Assembly: GCA_005888865.1 (NCBI GenBank)
Contig: VBCL01000379.1
Coordinates: 1 to 6,215, forward strand
Direction: 5' to 3'
Source: Betaproteobacteria bacterium
Lineage (GTDB): Bacteria; Pseudomonadota; Gammaproteobacteria; Burkholderiales; Casimicrobiaceae
Length of the DNA stretch: 6,215 bases
This document shows, one piece after another, positions 1 through 6,215 of this stretch. A program made the translations under genes and the position numbers. The first letter of the stretch is position 1. Each line of letters begins with the position of its first letter. The notes beneath the pieces were generated by a model. The model saw only the letters and a list, made by a program, of their open reading frames with translations. It did not search any database and had not been told where the DNA came from.

Positions 1-15
1 ACCGGCGAGCCGCCG

Positions 16-41
16 CCCTTCGACAGGCTCAGGGCGAACGG
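16..41. repeat. Short imperfect inverted repeat, dispersed-repeat-like, just after the last gene
   Basis: Arms CCCTTCG (16-22) and CGAACGG (35-41) pair at 6 of 7 positions around a 12-base loop that contains GACAGGCTCAGGG. From memory, this core closely resembles a short dispersed repeat common between genes of many proteobacteria. It begins 2 bases after the stop of the amidohydrolase gene. There is no T-tract, so if it acts in termination it does so weakly or through another mechanism. I cannot see a second copy in this window, so its repeat status rests on recall rather than on the sequence. Confidence 0.45.
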
Positions 42-43
42 TT

Positions 44-883
44 CTAACTGCGGGCGCGAACGTAGTCGGCGAGCGCCTCGATCAACCGCGTGAGATCCGC
101 CTGCAGTGCAGCGAAGCCGGCGGTCTTGGCGAGCGTCGTTTCGCCCATGTAGAGGCGACGATTGATCTCGATCTGCAGGCTGTGCCTGCGCTCAGCCGGC
201 CTGCCATGCTTTCGCACCAGCTCGACACCCTTGAACGGATCGTTGATGGCAACCGAGTAGTCCATGCCGGACAGCGTCGCCGCCACGAAAGCAATGAACT
301 CCGGTTCGCACGTCGTCGCGTCGCGATCGCCGAGGACGAAGTCAGCACGGAGGCGGCCCGGATCGTCGGACATGACGTCCCCGACCGCAGGCATCGAGTG
401 GCAGTTCACGTGCCAGACCGCGCCGAAGCGGCGATGGCGCTCGTCGAGCGCCGCGGCGACCGCCGCGTGGTACGGCTCGTAGCACAGAGCGATGCGCCGT
501 TCGACATCGGCGAGCGACAGCGGGCGGGCGTACATCGGCACGCCGCCGTGCCCCAGCCGCCAGATGAGCCCGATGCCGAGATCGGTCTTGTGCGATTGCG
601 CGATCGGGCCAGGCCACGGCTCTTCGAGCAGCGCGGGATCCATGTCGGCAATATGCCGATTCGGGTCGATGTAGGCGCGCGGGAAGAGCGCCTCGATCAG
701 CGTCGCGCCCAGACCGGGCGCTGCCGCGTAGAGCGTCTCGACATACGTATCCTCCGCCTGCCTGACGACCGCGCGCGGTGGCAGGTGATCGAAATCGGCC
801 GGATAGTGGGTGCCGCTGTGCGGCGAATCGAGCACCAGAGGTAGCGCCGGGCCCACAGGATCGTGACATCGAAAGGCTTGCAT
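44..883 (-). CDS. N-formylglutamate amidohydrolase family protein
   Basis: This is a cytoplasmic hydrolase of the N-formylglutamate amidohydrolase (HutG-like) family, whose known members cleave N-formyl-L-glutamate to formate and glutamate. The true substrate here may be another N-acyl or amide compound. From ATG 883 it has 279 residues, a normal length. Motifs in order are LDSPHSGTHYP (18-28, likely metal-ligand histidine H22), EDTYVETLY (44-52), AYIDPNR (70-76), HVNCHSMP (158-165), LGDRD (184-188), INDPFKGVELVRKHG (213-227) and LQIEINRRLYM (236-246). The 883 start is supported by GGAAGAG 7 bases upstream; an upstream ATG at 982 would add 33 arginine- and serine-rich residues over the end of dppF and is unlikely. 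It follows dppF by 4 bases, so it is probably the last gene of the transporter operon, acting on what the transporter brings in. There are no histidine-utilisation genes in the window, so I give no hut symbol. Confidence 0.9.
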   Translation of the reverse strand: MQAFRCHDPVGPALPLVLDSPHSGTHYPADFDHLPPRAVVRQAEDTYVETLYAAAPGLGATLIEALFPRAYIDPNRHIADMDPALLEEPWPGPIAQSHKTDLGIGLIWRLGHGGVPMYARPLSLADVERRIALCYEPYHAAVAAALDERHRRFGAVWHVNCHSMPAVGDVMSDDPGRLRADFVLGDRDATTCEPEFIAFVAATLSGMDYSVAINDPFKGVELVRKHGRPAERRHSLQIEINRRLYMGETTLAKTAGFAALQADLTRLIEALADYVRARS

Positions 884-887
884 CGAT

Positions 888-1889
888 CTACTCTTCCGGC
901 TCGTTGAGGTAGCACGCCGACCACCGCCCGGGTGCGATCTCGCGCAGCTCCGGTGCGCGGCCGCTGCACACCGGCATCGCATACGGGCAGCGTGGGTGGA
1001 ATGGACAGCCGGGCGGCGGCGTCAGCGGCGATGGAATCTCACCTTTGATCGGGACGAAGCTGCGCTTTTTCGCTTCGACCTTGCCCACCTCGGCGAGCAG
1101 CGCCTGCGTATACGGATGATTCGGCGCCGCGAAGATTTCGGCGGTGGGCCCGGATTCGACGATGTGTCCGAGGTACATGATCATCACACGGTTGCTGATG
1201 TGGCGGACCACGCCGAGGTTGTGACTGATGAAAAGGTACGTGAGGTTGAGCGCGACGCGCAGATCCATGAACAGGTTCAATACCTGCGCCTGAATCGACA
1301 CGTCGAGCGCGGCGATCGACTCGTCGCAAACGAGGAATTCCGGCTTCACCGCGAGCGCGCGAGCGATGCCGATCCTGGCGCGCTGTCCGCCGGAGAACTG
1401 ATGCGGGAAGCGCTGCATCATCGTCGGGTCGAGTCCGACGCGATTGAGCTGCAGCCCGACATACTCGACCTGCTGGCGCGCTCCGATCAGGCCATGTACG
1501 ACGGGCGCCTCGCCAATGATATCGACCACGCGCAGACGAGGGTTGAGCGAAGCATCGAGGTCCTGAAAGACCATCTGCATCTTGAGCTGCCGCTCGCGCG
1601 CGGCTGCGCCGTCATCGATTCCGCACGGTTCCCCGCGCCAGTAGCGTTCGCCGGCCGAGAGCGGCAACAGTCCCACGGCGAGCCGTCCCAGCGTCGACTT
1701 GCCGCAGCCGGACTCCCCGACGAGTCCGACGACCTCACCTTCGTCGATCAAGAGGTCGACGTGATCGACTGCGTGGACGACTTCCTCCCGGATCTCTGCA
1801 CCTACCACGTTGGCGACGCGGGCAACCATATCCAGCGGCTTCACGAAGCGCTTGGAGACGCCCTTCAGCTCGAGCAACGGCGCGGTCAC
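888..1889 (-). CDS. dppF: Peptide ABC transporter ATP-binding protein, DppF/OppF type
   Basis: This is the second cytoplasmic ATPase of the importer, expected to form a heterodimer with the DppD-type protein. It has 333 residues, a normal length. Visible motifs are Walker A GESGCGKS (58-65), Q-loop Q109 in FQD, ABC signature FSGGQRARI (165-173), Walker B FLVCDE (185-190) with catalytic E190, AALD D-loop, and H-loop H223. The residue after the H-loop is asparagine (SHNLGVV) rather than the commoner aspartate. The C-terminal domain carries C295, C301, C308 and C326 with the same 5-6-17 spacing as in DppD. An insertion before Walker A (about 17-38, PLDMVARVANVVGAEI) is, from memory, usual in one proteobacterial DppF subgroup. 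The start is GTG, overlapping the GT41 stop (GTGA), with a GGAAGG ribosome-binding-like stretch 9 bases upstream. The operon context supports the assignment despite the separation from dppD. Confidence 0.95.
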   Translation of the reverse strand: MTAPLLELKGVSKRFVKPLDMVARVANVVGAEIREEVVHAVDHVDLLIDEGEVVGLVGESGCGKSTLGRLAVGLLPLSAGERYWRGEPCGIDDGAAARERQLKMQMVFQDLDASLNPRLRVVDIIGEAPVVHGLIGARQQVEYVGLQLNRVGLDPTMMQRFPHQFSGGQRARIGIARALAVKPEFLVCDESIAALDVSIQAQVLNLFMDLRVALNLTYLFISHNLGVVRHISNRVMIMYLGHIVESGPTAEIFAAPNHPYTQALLAEVGKVEAKKRSFVPIKGEIPSPLTPPPGCPFHPRCPYAMPVCSGRAPELREIAPGRWSACYLNEPEE

Positions 1890-2989
1890 GGGCGGGCGCC
1901 TTCCGCTCCGGCAAGCGCGCGCTCGGCCATGGCAAGGTACGCGTGCTCGATCGCCGCGGCGAATCGGCGCGCATCGACCAGGGGAGAGGCACGGACCCGC
2001 TCGCGAAGCGTGTCGCGCAACGTCGCGAGCCTGGGCAGATCCCCCGCGACCGCTGTTGCTCTGTCGACGTAGTCGTCAGCGGTCTCAGCGATCAGATCGG
2101 GCAGGCCCACCGATGCCAACACACTGGCGCCGCTTCGCGAAAAGGAGCGGTCCCCCGCTAGAGTGACGGTGGGAACGCCCATCCACAGTGCATCGCAGGT
2201 CGTCGTCCCGCCGGCGCAAGGCCATGTATCGAGCGCGACGTCGACGCGATCGTACAGGGCAAGATAGTCCGCGGTCGACCGCCGCTCGAGAAACTCAACG
2301 CGGCGCGGATCGACGCCGCGACCCGCGAAGAATCGTTCGAGCTCCGTGGTCCGGGCAGCAAGCGCGCTCCGGATGAGCAACAGCCGCGCATCGGAGACTG
2401 CTTGAAGGATGCGCGCCCAGACACCGAGTATGGTTACCGACACCTTCGCCGGGTTGTTGAAGCTCGCAAAGGTCAAGCGGCCCGTTCGCAGCGCGGGTAA
2501 CGGAGCGACCGCCGGCGCAAAGCGATGCGGCTCGTAGCACCAAAGACCGTCCGGGAGCCGCCACAGCGTTTCGGTATGCAGCGACTCGGTGCGACCGGGG
2601 GGATCGGCACGGGCATCGGTCAAGCGATAGTCCATGGTTGGAAGGCCCGTCGTGGCGAGATAGCCAAGCCAGGTGACCTGGATCGGCGCCGGCTTGCGCA
2701 GAAACAGCGGGAGCCGGTTATGTGCCGTGTGGCCGTTGAGGTCGACCAGGATGTCGATGCCTTGCGCCCGAATCCATTCCGCCAGCTCAACATCGGTCAT
2801 GCCCGCGACGGGAACGAAATGCTCGACGAGCGTCCGGATATGTGCCGTAACGTCGTCGTCGGCCGTGAAATTGTACAAAGCGTAGATCTCGAATCGTTGC
2901 CGATCGTGATGTGTCAGCAGGGGTTGCATGAACACGGCCACGGCGTGGGCGCGGAAGTCCGAAGAGACATAGCCAATCTTCAGACGTCT
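1886..2989 (-). CDS. GT41 catalytic (C-terminal) part of a frameshifted TPR-SPINDLY / O-GlcNAc transferase-like protein
   Basis: This is the catalytic half of a SPINDLY/OGT-like glycosyltransferase (family GT41), which transfers a sugar from a nucleotide-sugar to a protein acceptor. The sugar and target are unknown here. It is readable from codon 2989 (RRLKIGYVSSDFRAHAVAVF) for 367 residues without another break. Numbering from R1, it has SDFRAH with the conserved histidine H15, DLNGHT (83-88), RKPAPIQVTWLGY (98-110) and MDYRLTD (119-125). It also has FNNPAKVS with K182 at the position of the OGT UDP-binding lysine, LDTWP (253-257), GGTTTCDALWMG (260-271) and SRSGASVLASVGLPDLI (284-300). The first in-frame start, GTG at 2941, would remove H15 and the first strand, so this is not a credible stand-alone gene. 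Joined to the TPR half it would give about 629 residues, normal for bacterial members. Its TGA overlaps the dppF GTG. Confidence 0.85.
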   Translation of the reverse strand, partial: RRLKIGYVSSDFRAHAVAVFMQPLLTHHDRQRFEIYALYNFTADDDVTAHIRTLVEHFVPVAGMTDVELAEWIRAQGIDILVDLNGHTAHNRLPLFLRKPAPIQVTWLGYLATTGLPTMDYRLTDARADPPGRTESLHTETLWRLPDGLWCYEPHRFAPAVAPLPALRTGRLTFASFNNPAKVSVTILGVWARILQAVSDARLLLIRSALAARTTELERFFAGRGVDPRRVEFLERRSTADYLALYDRVDVALDTWPCAGGTTTCDALWMGVPTVTLAGDRSFSRSGASVLASVGLPDLIAETADDYVDRATAVAGDLPRLATLRDTLRERVRASPLVDARRFAAAIEHAYLAMAERALAGAEGARP

Positions 2990-3779
2990 GCAGGGCGACG
3001 GGCGCGAGCGGCTGGATCTGCGCCCCGAAGTGGAGGCCGTACGCGCGATGCTCGGCGGCGACTTCAGCGGCGGAAAGGCGGTCGGACCAGCTCAACGCAA
3101 GCAGCAAGTTGCTCCAGGTGCTGGGACGATCGGGGGCCAGCGCAAGCGCCCGTCGCAAGGCCGCAACCGCGGCTTCACCATCGCCGAGCTCCGCCAGCAG
3201 CGTGCCCAGATTGTTGTGCCCTTGCGCAATGCCCGAGTCGAGCTCGACCGCCCTGCGATAAGCTGCGAGCGCCTCATCGTGCCTCTGCTGTCGTCGATAG
3301 AGATTGCCGAGACGGATGTGGACCTCGGCCGAGGCTGGCGCCAAATCGCGGGCATGGCAAAGATGCCTCTCGGCGTCTGCCAGCGCCAGCGCATCGTACA
3401 ATGCCTTGCCGAGATCGAGCTCGACTTCGAAGGCGTCGGGACGTAATGCAACAGCGCGCTCGAGCGATGCGATTCCCGCGGCCAGATCTCCGGTTTCGCA
3501 CTTGGCGCGACCCAGGACATGGTGCGCCGACATGCGTTCGGGGTCGACCCGGATGGCGCGCTCGGCAAGATGCGTCGCAGCCTGGGTGTCGCCAGCATCG
3601 AGCAGCAGCATCGCGTAGGACGTCAACGCGCCCGCATGGTCGGGCCTCTGCGCCAGGGCCCGTTCGAAGCGCTCGGCGGCCCTCTGCCGGTGTCCGGCGC
3701 GGCGCAACGCGATCGCCTCGCTGACCACACGATCGGCGTCGTCGGACCCGGGCACCTCGGGTTGTGGCTGATTGCTCAC
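2787..3779 (-). CDS. TPR (N-terminal) part of a frameshifted TPR-SPINDLY glycosyltransferase
   Basis: This is the protein-interaction half of a gene whose catalytic half continues in another frame at 1886-2989. I chose the GTG at 3779 because it overlaps the dppD stop by four bases (GTGA). The upstream ATG at 3863 would add 28 arginine-rich residues lying over dppD. Residues 1-17 are a polar lead. Six TPR units of exactly 34 residues follow (about 18-217), marked by recurring helix-B ends RPDHA, DPERM, RPDAF, APASA, DSGIA and APDRP at 34-residue steps, with classic HNNLGTLLAELGD and ALAAYRRAVELD. A linker (about 218-262) contains the family-typical AEHRAYGLHFGAQIQPLAP. After about residue 262 the frame is wrong: the last ~68 residues to the stop at 2787 are a low-complexity arginine-rich tail with no family resemblance. 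As written, the product would be 330 residues with no catalytic domain. Confidence 0.82.
   Translation of the reverse strand: MSNQPQPEVPGSDDADRVVSEAIALRRAGHRQRAAERFERALAQRPDHAGALTSYAMLLLDAGDTQAATHLAERAIRVDPERMSAHHVLGRAKCETGDLAAGIASLERAVALRPDAFEVELDLGKALYDALALADAERHLCHARDLAPASAEVHIRLGNLYRRQQRHDEALAAYRRAVELDSGIAQGHNNLGTLLAELGDGEAAVAALRRALALAPDRPSTWSNLLLALSWSDRLSAAEVAAEHRAYGLHFGAQIQPLAPVALQTSEDWLCLFGLPRPRRGRVHATPADTSRSATIRDLRFVQFHGRRRRYGTYPDARRAFRSRRGHDRC
2989..3000 (-). other. Frameshift site between TPR and GT41 domains
   Basis: The TPR frame (codon starts congruent with 3779) is coherent through LAPVA (codons 3005-2994). The GT41 frame is coherent from RRLKIGY (codon 2989 onward). Joining them requires skipping one base on the minus strand. 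Removing one C from the CCC in GCCCTG, or from the CCC in GCGCCCGTC just upstream, would give a continuous LAPVACRRLKIGYVSSDF-like reading with the expected spacing. No heptameric A-rich slippery site and no strong stem-loop were noticed. The position is accurate to about 10-20 bases; whether the extra base is biological cannot be seen from the sequence. Confidence 0.8.
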
Positions 3780-4756
3780 GACGTCGTCGCGGGCAGCGGA
3801 TGAAAGCAGCGGATGCTCTGGCCGACGGCGCCGTACGGGCGCGTCTCGGGAATCTCTTCGCACTCGCCACTCGCGTACGGGCAGCGCGGCCGGAACGCGC
3901 AGCCGGAAGGGAGCTCCGTGAGCGGCGGCATCATCCCCTGAATCTGCTTGAGCCTCTCGCCCGGAGCGGCATTGCCCGGAATCGAATCGAGCAGGCCGCG
4001 CGTGTAGGGATGCCGCGGTACGTTGAGCACGTCGATGGTAGCGCCCTGCTCGACGATGCGACCGGCATACATCACACAGACGCGGTCGGCTAACCCGGAG
4101 ATGACGGAGAGGTCGTGAGTAATCCAGATCAGCGCGGCGTTGCTCTCCCGAGTGAGCTTCTGCATCTCGTAGAGAATCTGACCCTGGATGGTGGCGTCGA
4201 GGGCGGTGGTCGGCTCGTCGGCGATGACCAGGTCCGGACGATTGAGCAACGCGATGGCGATGGCTACCCGTTGCCGCATGCCGCCGGAAAACTGGTGCGG
4301 GTAAGCCCTCAGCCGCTCGTCGGGTGACGGAATGCCGACTTTGCCCAGCGCTTCACGGGCGCGCTCGAGCGCAGCCGCCCGCGAAACCGTCTCGTGGGCA
4401 AGAATGGCCTCGACCATCTGCGTGTCGATGCGCAACACCGGGTTGAGCGTCACCATCGGGTCCTGGAAAATCATCGCGATGCGGTTGCCGCGAAGCTGGC
4501 GCATTTCCTCAGCGGAGAGCGCGGCCAGATCGCGCCCCTCGAACAGGATCTGGCCTCCGACGACCCGGCCCGGCGGATCGACAAGGCCCAGGATCGAGTA
4601 GGCGGTCATCGACTTGCCGGAACCCGATTCCCCAACCAACCCGACCACTTCGCCGCGGCGAACCGAGAAGCTCACATCGTCGACGGCCTTGGCCACTCCC
4701 ACGCGGGTGAGGAAATGCGTGTTGAGGCCGGCGACGGACAACAGCACGTCGGTCAT
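3776..4756 (-). CDS. dppD: Peptide ABC transporter ATP-binding protein, DppD/OppD type
   Basis: This is one of the two cytoplasmic ATPases that drive the importer. It has 326 residues, full length for the family. Visible motifs are Walker A GESGSGKS (42-49), Q-loop Q98 in FQDP, ABC signature FSGGMRQRV (156-164), Walker B LVIADEP (176-182) with catalytic E181, D-loop ALD, and H-loop H214. After HPYTRGLL (249-256) comes the oligopeptide-transporter C-terminal domain with four cysteines, C286, C292, C299 and C317 (spacing 5, 6, 17). In some DppD proteins these residues bind an iron-sulfur cluster. The ATG overlaps the dppC stop by four bases (ATGA), and I see no strong ribosome binding site, consistent with translational coupling. 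The stop overlaps the GTG start of the TPR gene (GTGA). In most dpp/opp operons the next gene would be dppF; here it is displaced by about 1.9 kb. Confidence 0.96.
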   Translation of the reverse strand: MTDVLLSVAGLNTHFLTRVGVAKAVDDVSFSVRRGEVVGLVGESGSGKSMTAYSILGLVDPPGRVVGGQILFEGRDLAALSAEEMRQLRGNRIAMIFQDPMVTLNPVLRIDTQMVEAILAHETVSRAAALERAREALGKVGIPSPDERLRAYPHQFSGGMRQRVAIAIALLNRPDLVIADEPTTALDATIQGQILYEMQKLTRESNAALIWITHDLSVISGLADRVCVMYAGRIVEQGATIDVLNVPRHPYTRGLLDSIPGNAAPGERLKQIQGMMPPLTELPSGCAFRPRCPYASGECEEIPETRPYGAVGQSIRCFHPLPATTS

Positions 4757-5634
4757 TGCTGGAAGCGCGGATTGAGCACGTCGCGCAACTGGTCGGCGAC
4801 GAGGTTGATGCTGACGATGGTAAGGAGCAGCGCTACACCGGGGAAAAAGCTGATCCAGTATTTTCCGGACAGGAGATATTGATAGCCGTTGGCGATGAGC
4901 AGCCCCAGCGAAGGCTCGGTGATCGGCAGACCGAGGCCGAGGAAGGACAGGGTCGCCTCGAGCGCGATCGCCGCGGCGACCTGCACGGTCGCGACCACGA
5001 TCAGCGGCGGCAGGCAGTTGGGTAGCATATGGCGGAACACGATTCGCGGCGGCGAGAGCGCCAGGCAGCGCGCCGCCTCGACGTACTCTTTACGCTTCTC
5101 GACCAGGGCTGCGCTGCGGACCGTCCGCGCGTAGTACGCCCATTGCACGGTGATGAGCGCGAGGATGATCTTGAGTGTGCCCTGGCCAAGCACCGCGAGC
5201 AGGATCAGTGCAATCAGGATCGCCGGGAAGGAAAGCTGGATGTCGGCGATGCGCATGATGAGGGTCTCGGTGCGCCCGCCGAGATACGCGGCCACAAGCC
5301 CCAACGCCAGTCCGATCGCGAGGGCAACCACGGTGCTGGCGACGCCGACCGTGAGGCTGATCCGCAGGCCGTAGAAGATCGCCGAGAGCATGTCGCGGCC
5401 CTGATCGTCGGTGCCCAGCCAGAAGGTCGCGCCATTTTCATTCGTCGAGCCTGGCGGCAGGCGCCCCGACACCACGTCGAGCTGGGCCAAGTCGTACGGA
5501 TTTTGCGGCGAGATCAGCGGCGCGGCCAATGCCGCGATGGCAATGATCCCGAGCAGGATTAATCCAAACACTGCGGTCGGATTGGCCGCAAAGTCCGACG
5601 ACAGTCGCCTGAATGGCGATTCCTCTCGCGCCAT
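4753..5634 (-). CDS. dppC: Peptide ABC transporter permease, DppC/OppC type
   Basis: This is the second membrane subunit of the importer and would pair with the DppB-type protein. It has 293 residues, a normal family length. A cytoplasmic N-terminal tail with FRRLSSDFAANPTAVFGL leads into a first membrane helix (about 20-42). A periplasmic loop follows, carrying the DppC hallmark FWLGTDDQGRDMLS (71-84). Further hydrophobic segments lie at about 92-118, 133-155, 155-168, 208-235 and 262-284. The EAA coupling loop is at 172-213 (EYVEAARCLALS, then HMLPN). The position usually held by an invariant glycine in EAAxxxG is alanine (A192). The C-terminus DQLRDVLNPR is typical. The ATG is supported by an AAAGG Shine-Dalgarno-like stretch 7 bases upstream. 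The gene follows dppB by 3 bases and its stop overlaps the dppD start (ATGA), so it is clearly in the same operon. Confidence 0.95.
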   Translation of the reverse strand: MAREESPFRRLSSDFAANPTAVFGLILLGIIAIAALAAPLISPQNPYDLAQLDVVSGRLPPGSTNENGATFWLGTDDQGRDMLSAIFYGLRISLTVGVASTVVALAIGLALGLVAAYLGGRTETLIMRIADIQLSFPAILIALILLAVLGQGTLKIILALITVQWAYYARTVRSAALVEKRKEYVEAARCLALSPPRIVFRHMLPNCLPPLIVVATVQVAAAIALEATLSFLGLGLPITEPSLGLLIANGYQYLLSGKYWISFFPGVALLLTIVSINLVADQLRDVLNPRFQQ

Positions 5635-5637
5635 CGA

Positions 5638-6215
5638 TCAGCCTTTGCCTTCGGTCAGACGAACGCGTGGATCGAGCGCGGAGTAGGCGATATCGACGAT
5701 CAGGTTGACGACGATGAACATCGTCACGGTCACCAGCAGGTACGCCACGATGATCGGCCGGTCGAGCAGGTTGATGGAGTCGATCAGGAGCTTGCCCATG
5801 CCCGGCCACGCGAACACGGTTTCGGTGACGATCGCGAAGGCGATGACCGAACCGAACTCGAGCCCGATGACCGTAACGATCGGAATCAGGATGTTGCGCA
5901 GCACGTGCACGCCGATGACCCGTCTATGGCTAAGGCCCTTGGCGCGCGCGAATTTGACGTAATCCTGCGTGAGCGCCTCGCGCGTTCCGGAGCGGGTCAG
6001 CCGAATCAACAGCGCGAGCTTGAACAGCGCCAGGTTCGTGGCCGGCATGATCAGATGCCGCCAGCCCTCCAGCGAGAGAAAGCTCACCCGTACGCCCAAA
6101 AACTGGGTGGTCGGCCCGCGCCCGTTCGACGGCAGCCAACCCAGCATCACCGAGAACACCATGATCAGCATCAGGCCAACCCAGAAGGTCGGCAGCGAAA
6201 ACCCCAGGATCGATC
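5638..6215 (-). CDS. dppB: Peptide ABC transporter permease, DppB/OppB type (partial, N-terminus outside window)
   Basis: This is one of two membrane subunits of a Dpp/Opp-type importer that carries peptides or similar solutes across the inner membrane. The frame is open to the right edge, so only the C-terminal 191 residues are visible. The family is usually about 310-340 residues, so roughly the first 40 percent is missing. Visible hydrophobic segments include one around FWVGLMLIMVFSVML near the edge, one around NLALFKLALLIRL, one around IPIVTVIGLEFGSVIAFAIV, and a last one around VAYLLVTVTMFIVVNLIVDI. The cytoplasmic coupling (EAA) loop is clear, with DYVKFARAKGLSHRRV followed by HVLRN, and it keeps the conserved glycine. 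The C-terminus YSALDPRVRL is typical of DppB. The stop (TGA, 5638-5640) lies 3 bases before the dppC start. The family is certain; the substrate is not. Confidence 0.93.
   Translation of the reverse strand, partial: SILGFSLPTFWVGLMLIMVFSVMLGWLPSNGRGPTTQFLGVRVSFLSLEGWRHLIMPATNLALFKLALLIRLTRSGTREALTQDYVKFARAKGLSHRRVIGVHVLRNILIPIVTVIGLEFGSVIAFAIVTETVFAWPGMGKLLIDSINLLDRPIIVAYLLVTVTMFIVVNLIVDIAYSALDPRVRLTEGKG

Noticed and set aside
883..982. ATG at 982 as the start of the amidohydrolase
   Set aside because: The extra 33 residues overlap dppF, are low-complexity arginine/serine-rich, and the 883 ATG has a GGAAGAG site at 7 bases.
1214..1332. DppF H-loop followed by asparagine (SHNL) and SIAALD after Walker B as signs of a degenerate ATPase
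   Set aside because: Catalytic E190 and H223 are present, and I recall both variants in other DppF-type proteins, so loss of activity is not supported.
996..2072. Long plus-strand open frame (358 codons) opposite dppF
   Set aside because: It is antisense to a fully motif-supported ATPase and shows no domain features of its own.
1886..2941. Stand-alone glycosyltransferase gene starting at GTG 2941
   Set aside because: This start falls inside the conserved HAVAVF stretch and removes the first strand and the conserved histidine, so the piece is the tail of a longer frameshifted gene.
2525..3724. Long plus-strand open frame (399 codons) opposite the glycosyltransferase gene
   Set aside because: Its translation is arginine-rich with no recognisable family, and it lies antisense to convincing TPR and GT41 coding sequence; long antisense frames are expected at this GC content.
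3780..3863. ATG at 3863 as the start of the TPR gene
   Set aside because: It adds 28 arginine-rich residues wholly within dppD coding sequence; GTG 3779 gives the four-base overlap typical of this operon and starts just before the first TPR.
3776..4756. Four-cysteine clusters with identical 5-6-17 spacing in DppD and DppF as a novel metal site
   Set aside because: The C-terminal cysteine cluster is a known feature of oligopeptide-transporter ATPases, so it is not new.
1..6215. tRNA, rRNA, CRISPR array, insertion sequence or transposase
   Set aside because: Genes fill the window almost completely with intact transporter and enzyme frames; no direct-repeat arrays, terminal inverted repeats or transposase motifs were seen.

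Overview
The window is high-GC DNA packed with genes that all read on the minus strand. There is no intergenic gap longer than 7 bases between genes. The GC-rich codon use, the Dpp/Opp-type transporter, the TPR-SPINDLY glycosyltransferase and a small GACAGGCTCAGGG-type repeat at the left edge all suggest a proteobacterium. Beta- or alphaproteobacteria are my best guess, but nothing here fixes the taxon.

Read in transcription order (right to left), the layout is as follows. (1) The C-terminal 191 residues of a DppB-type permease run off the right edge. (2) A complete DppC-type permease follows after 3 bases. (3) A complete DppD-type ATPase overlaps it by ATGA. (4) A TPR plus GT41 (SPINDLY/O-GlcNAc-transferase-like) gene begins by a GTGA overlap with dppD and is broken by a one-base frameshift near 2989-3000. 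(5) A DppF-type ATPase begins by a GTGA overlap with the end of the GT41 gene. (6) An N-formylglutamate amidohydrolase family enzyme starts 4 bases after dppF. (7) Two bases after its stop lies a short imperfect inverted repeat that may be a dispersed repeat or a weak terminator.

Five of the six genes form a familiar unit. Two permeases and two ATPases make an inner-membrane importer for peptides or peptide-like amides, and an amidohydrolase can process the imported compound. The periplasmic binding protein and any promoter are not in the window and are presumably further right. The unexpected gene is the TPR-GT41 glycosyltransferase, which sits exactly between the two ATPase genes and splits the transporter cassette. 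Its reading frame is disrupted once, exactly where the TPR domain meets the catalytic domain. It is therefore either a recently inactivated gene, a sequence error, or (less likely) a recoded gene.

I found no RNA genes, CRISPR arrays, insertion sequences or transposases. I did not find a clearly novel system; the placement and the frameshift of the glycosyltransferase are the points most worth checking.
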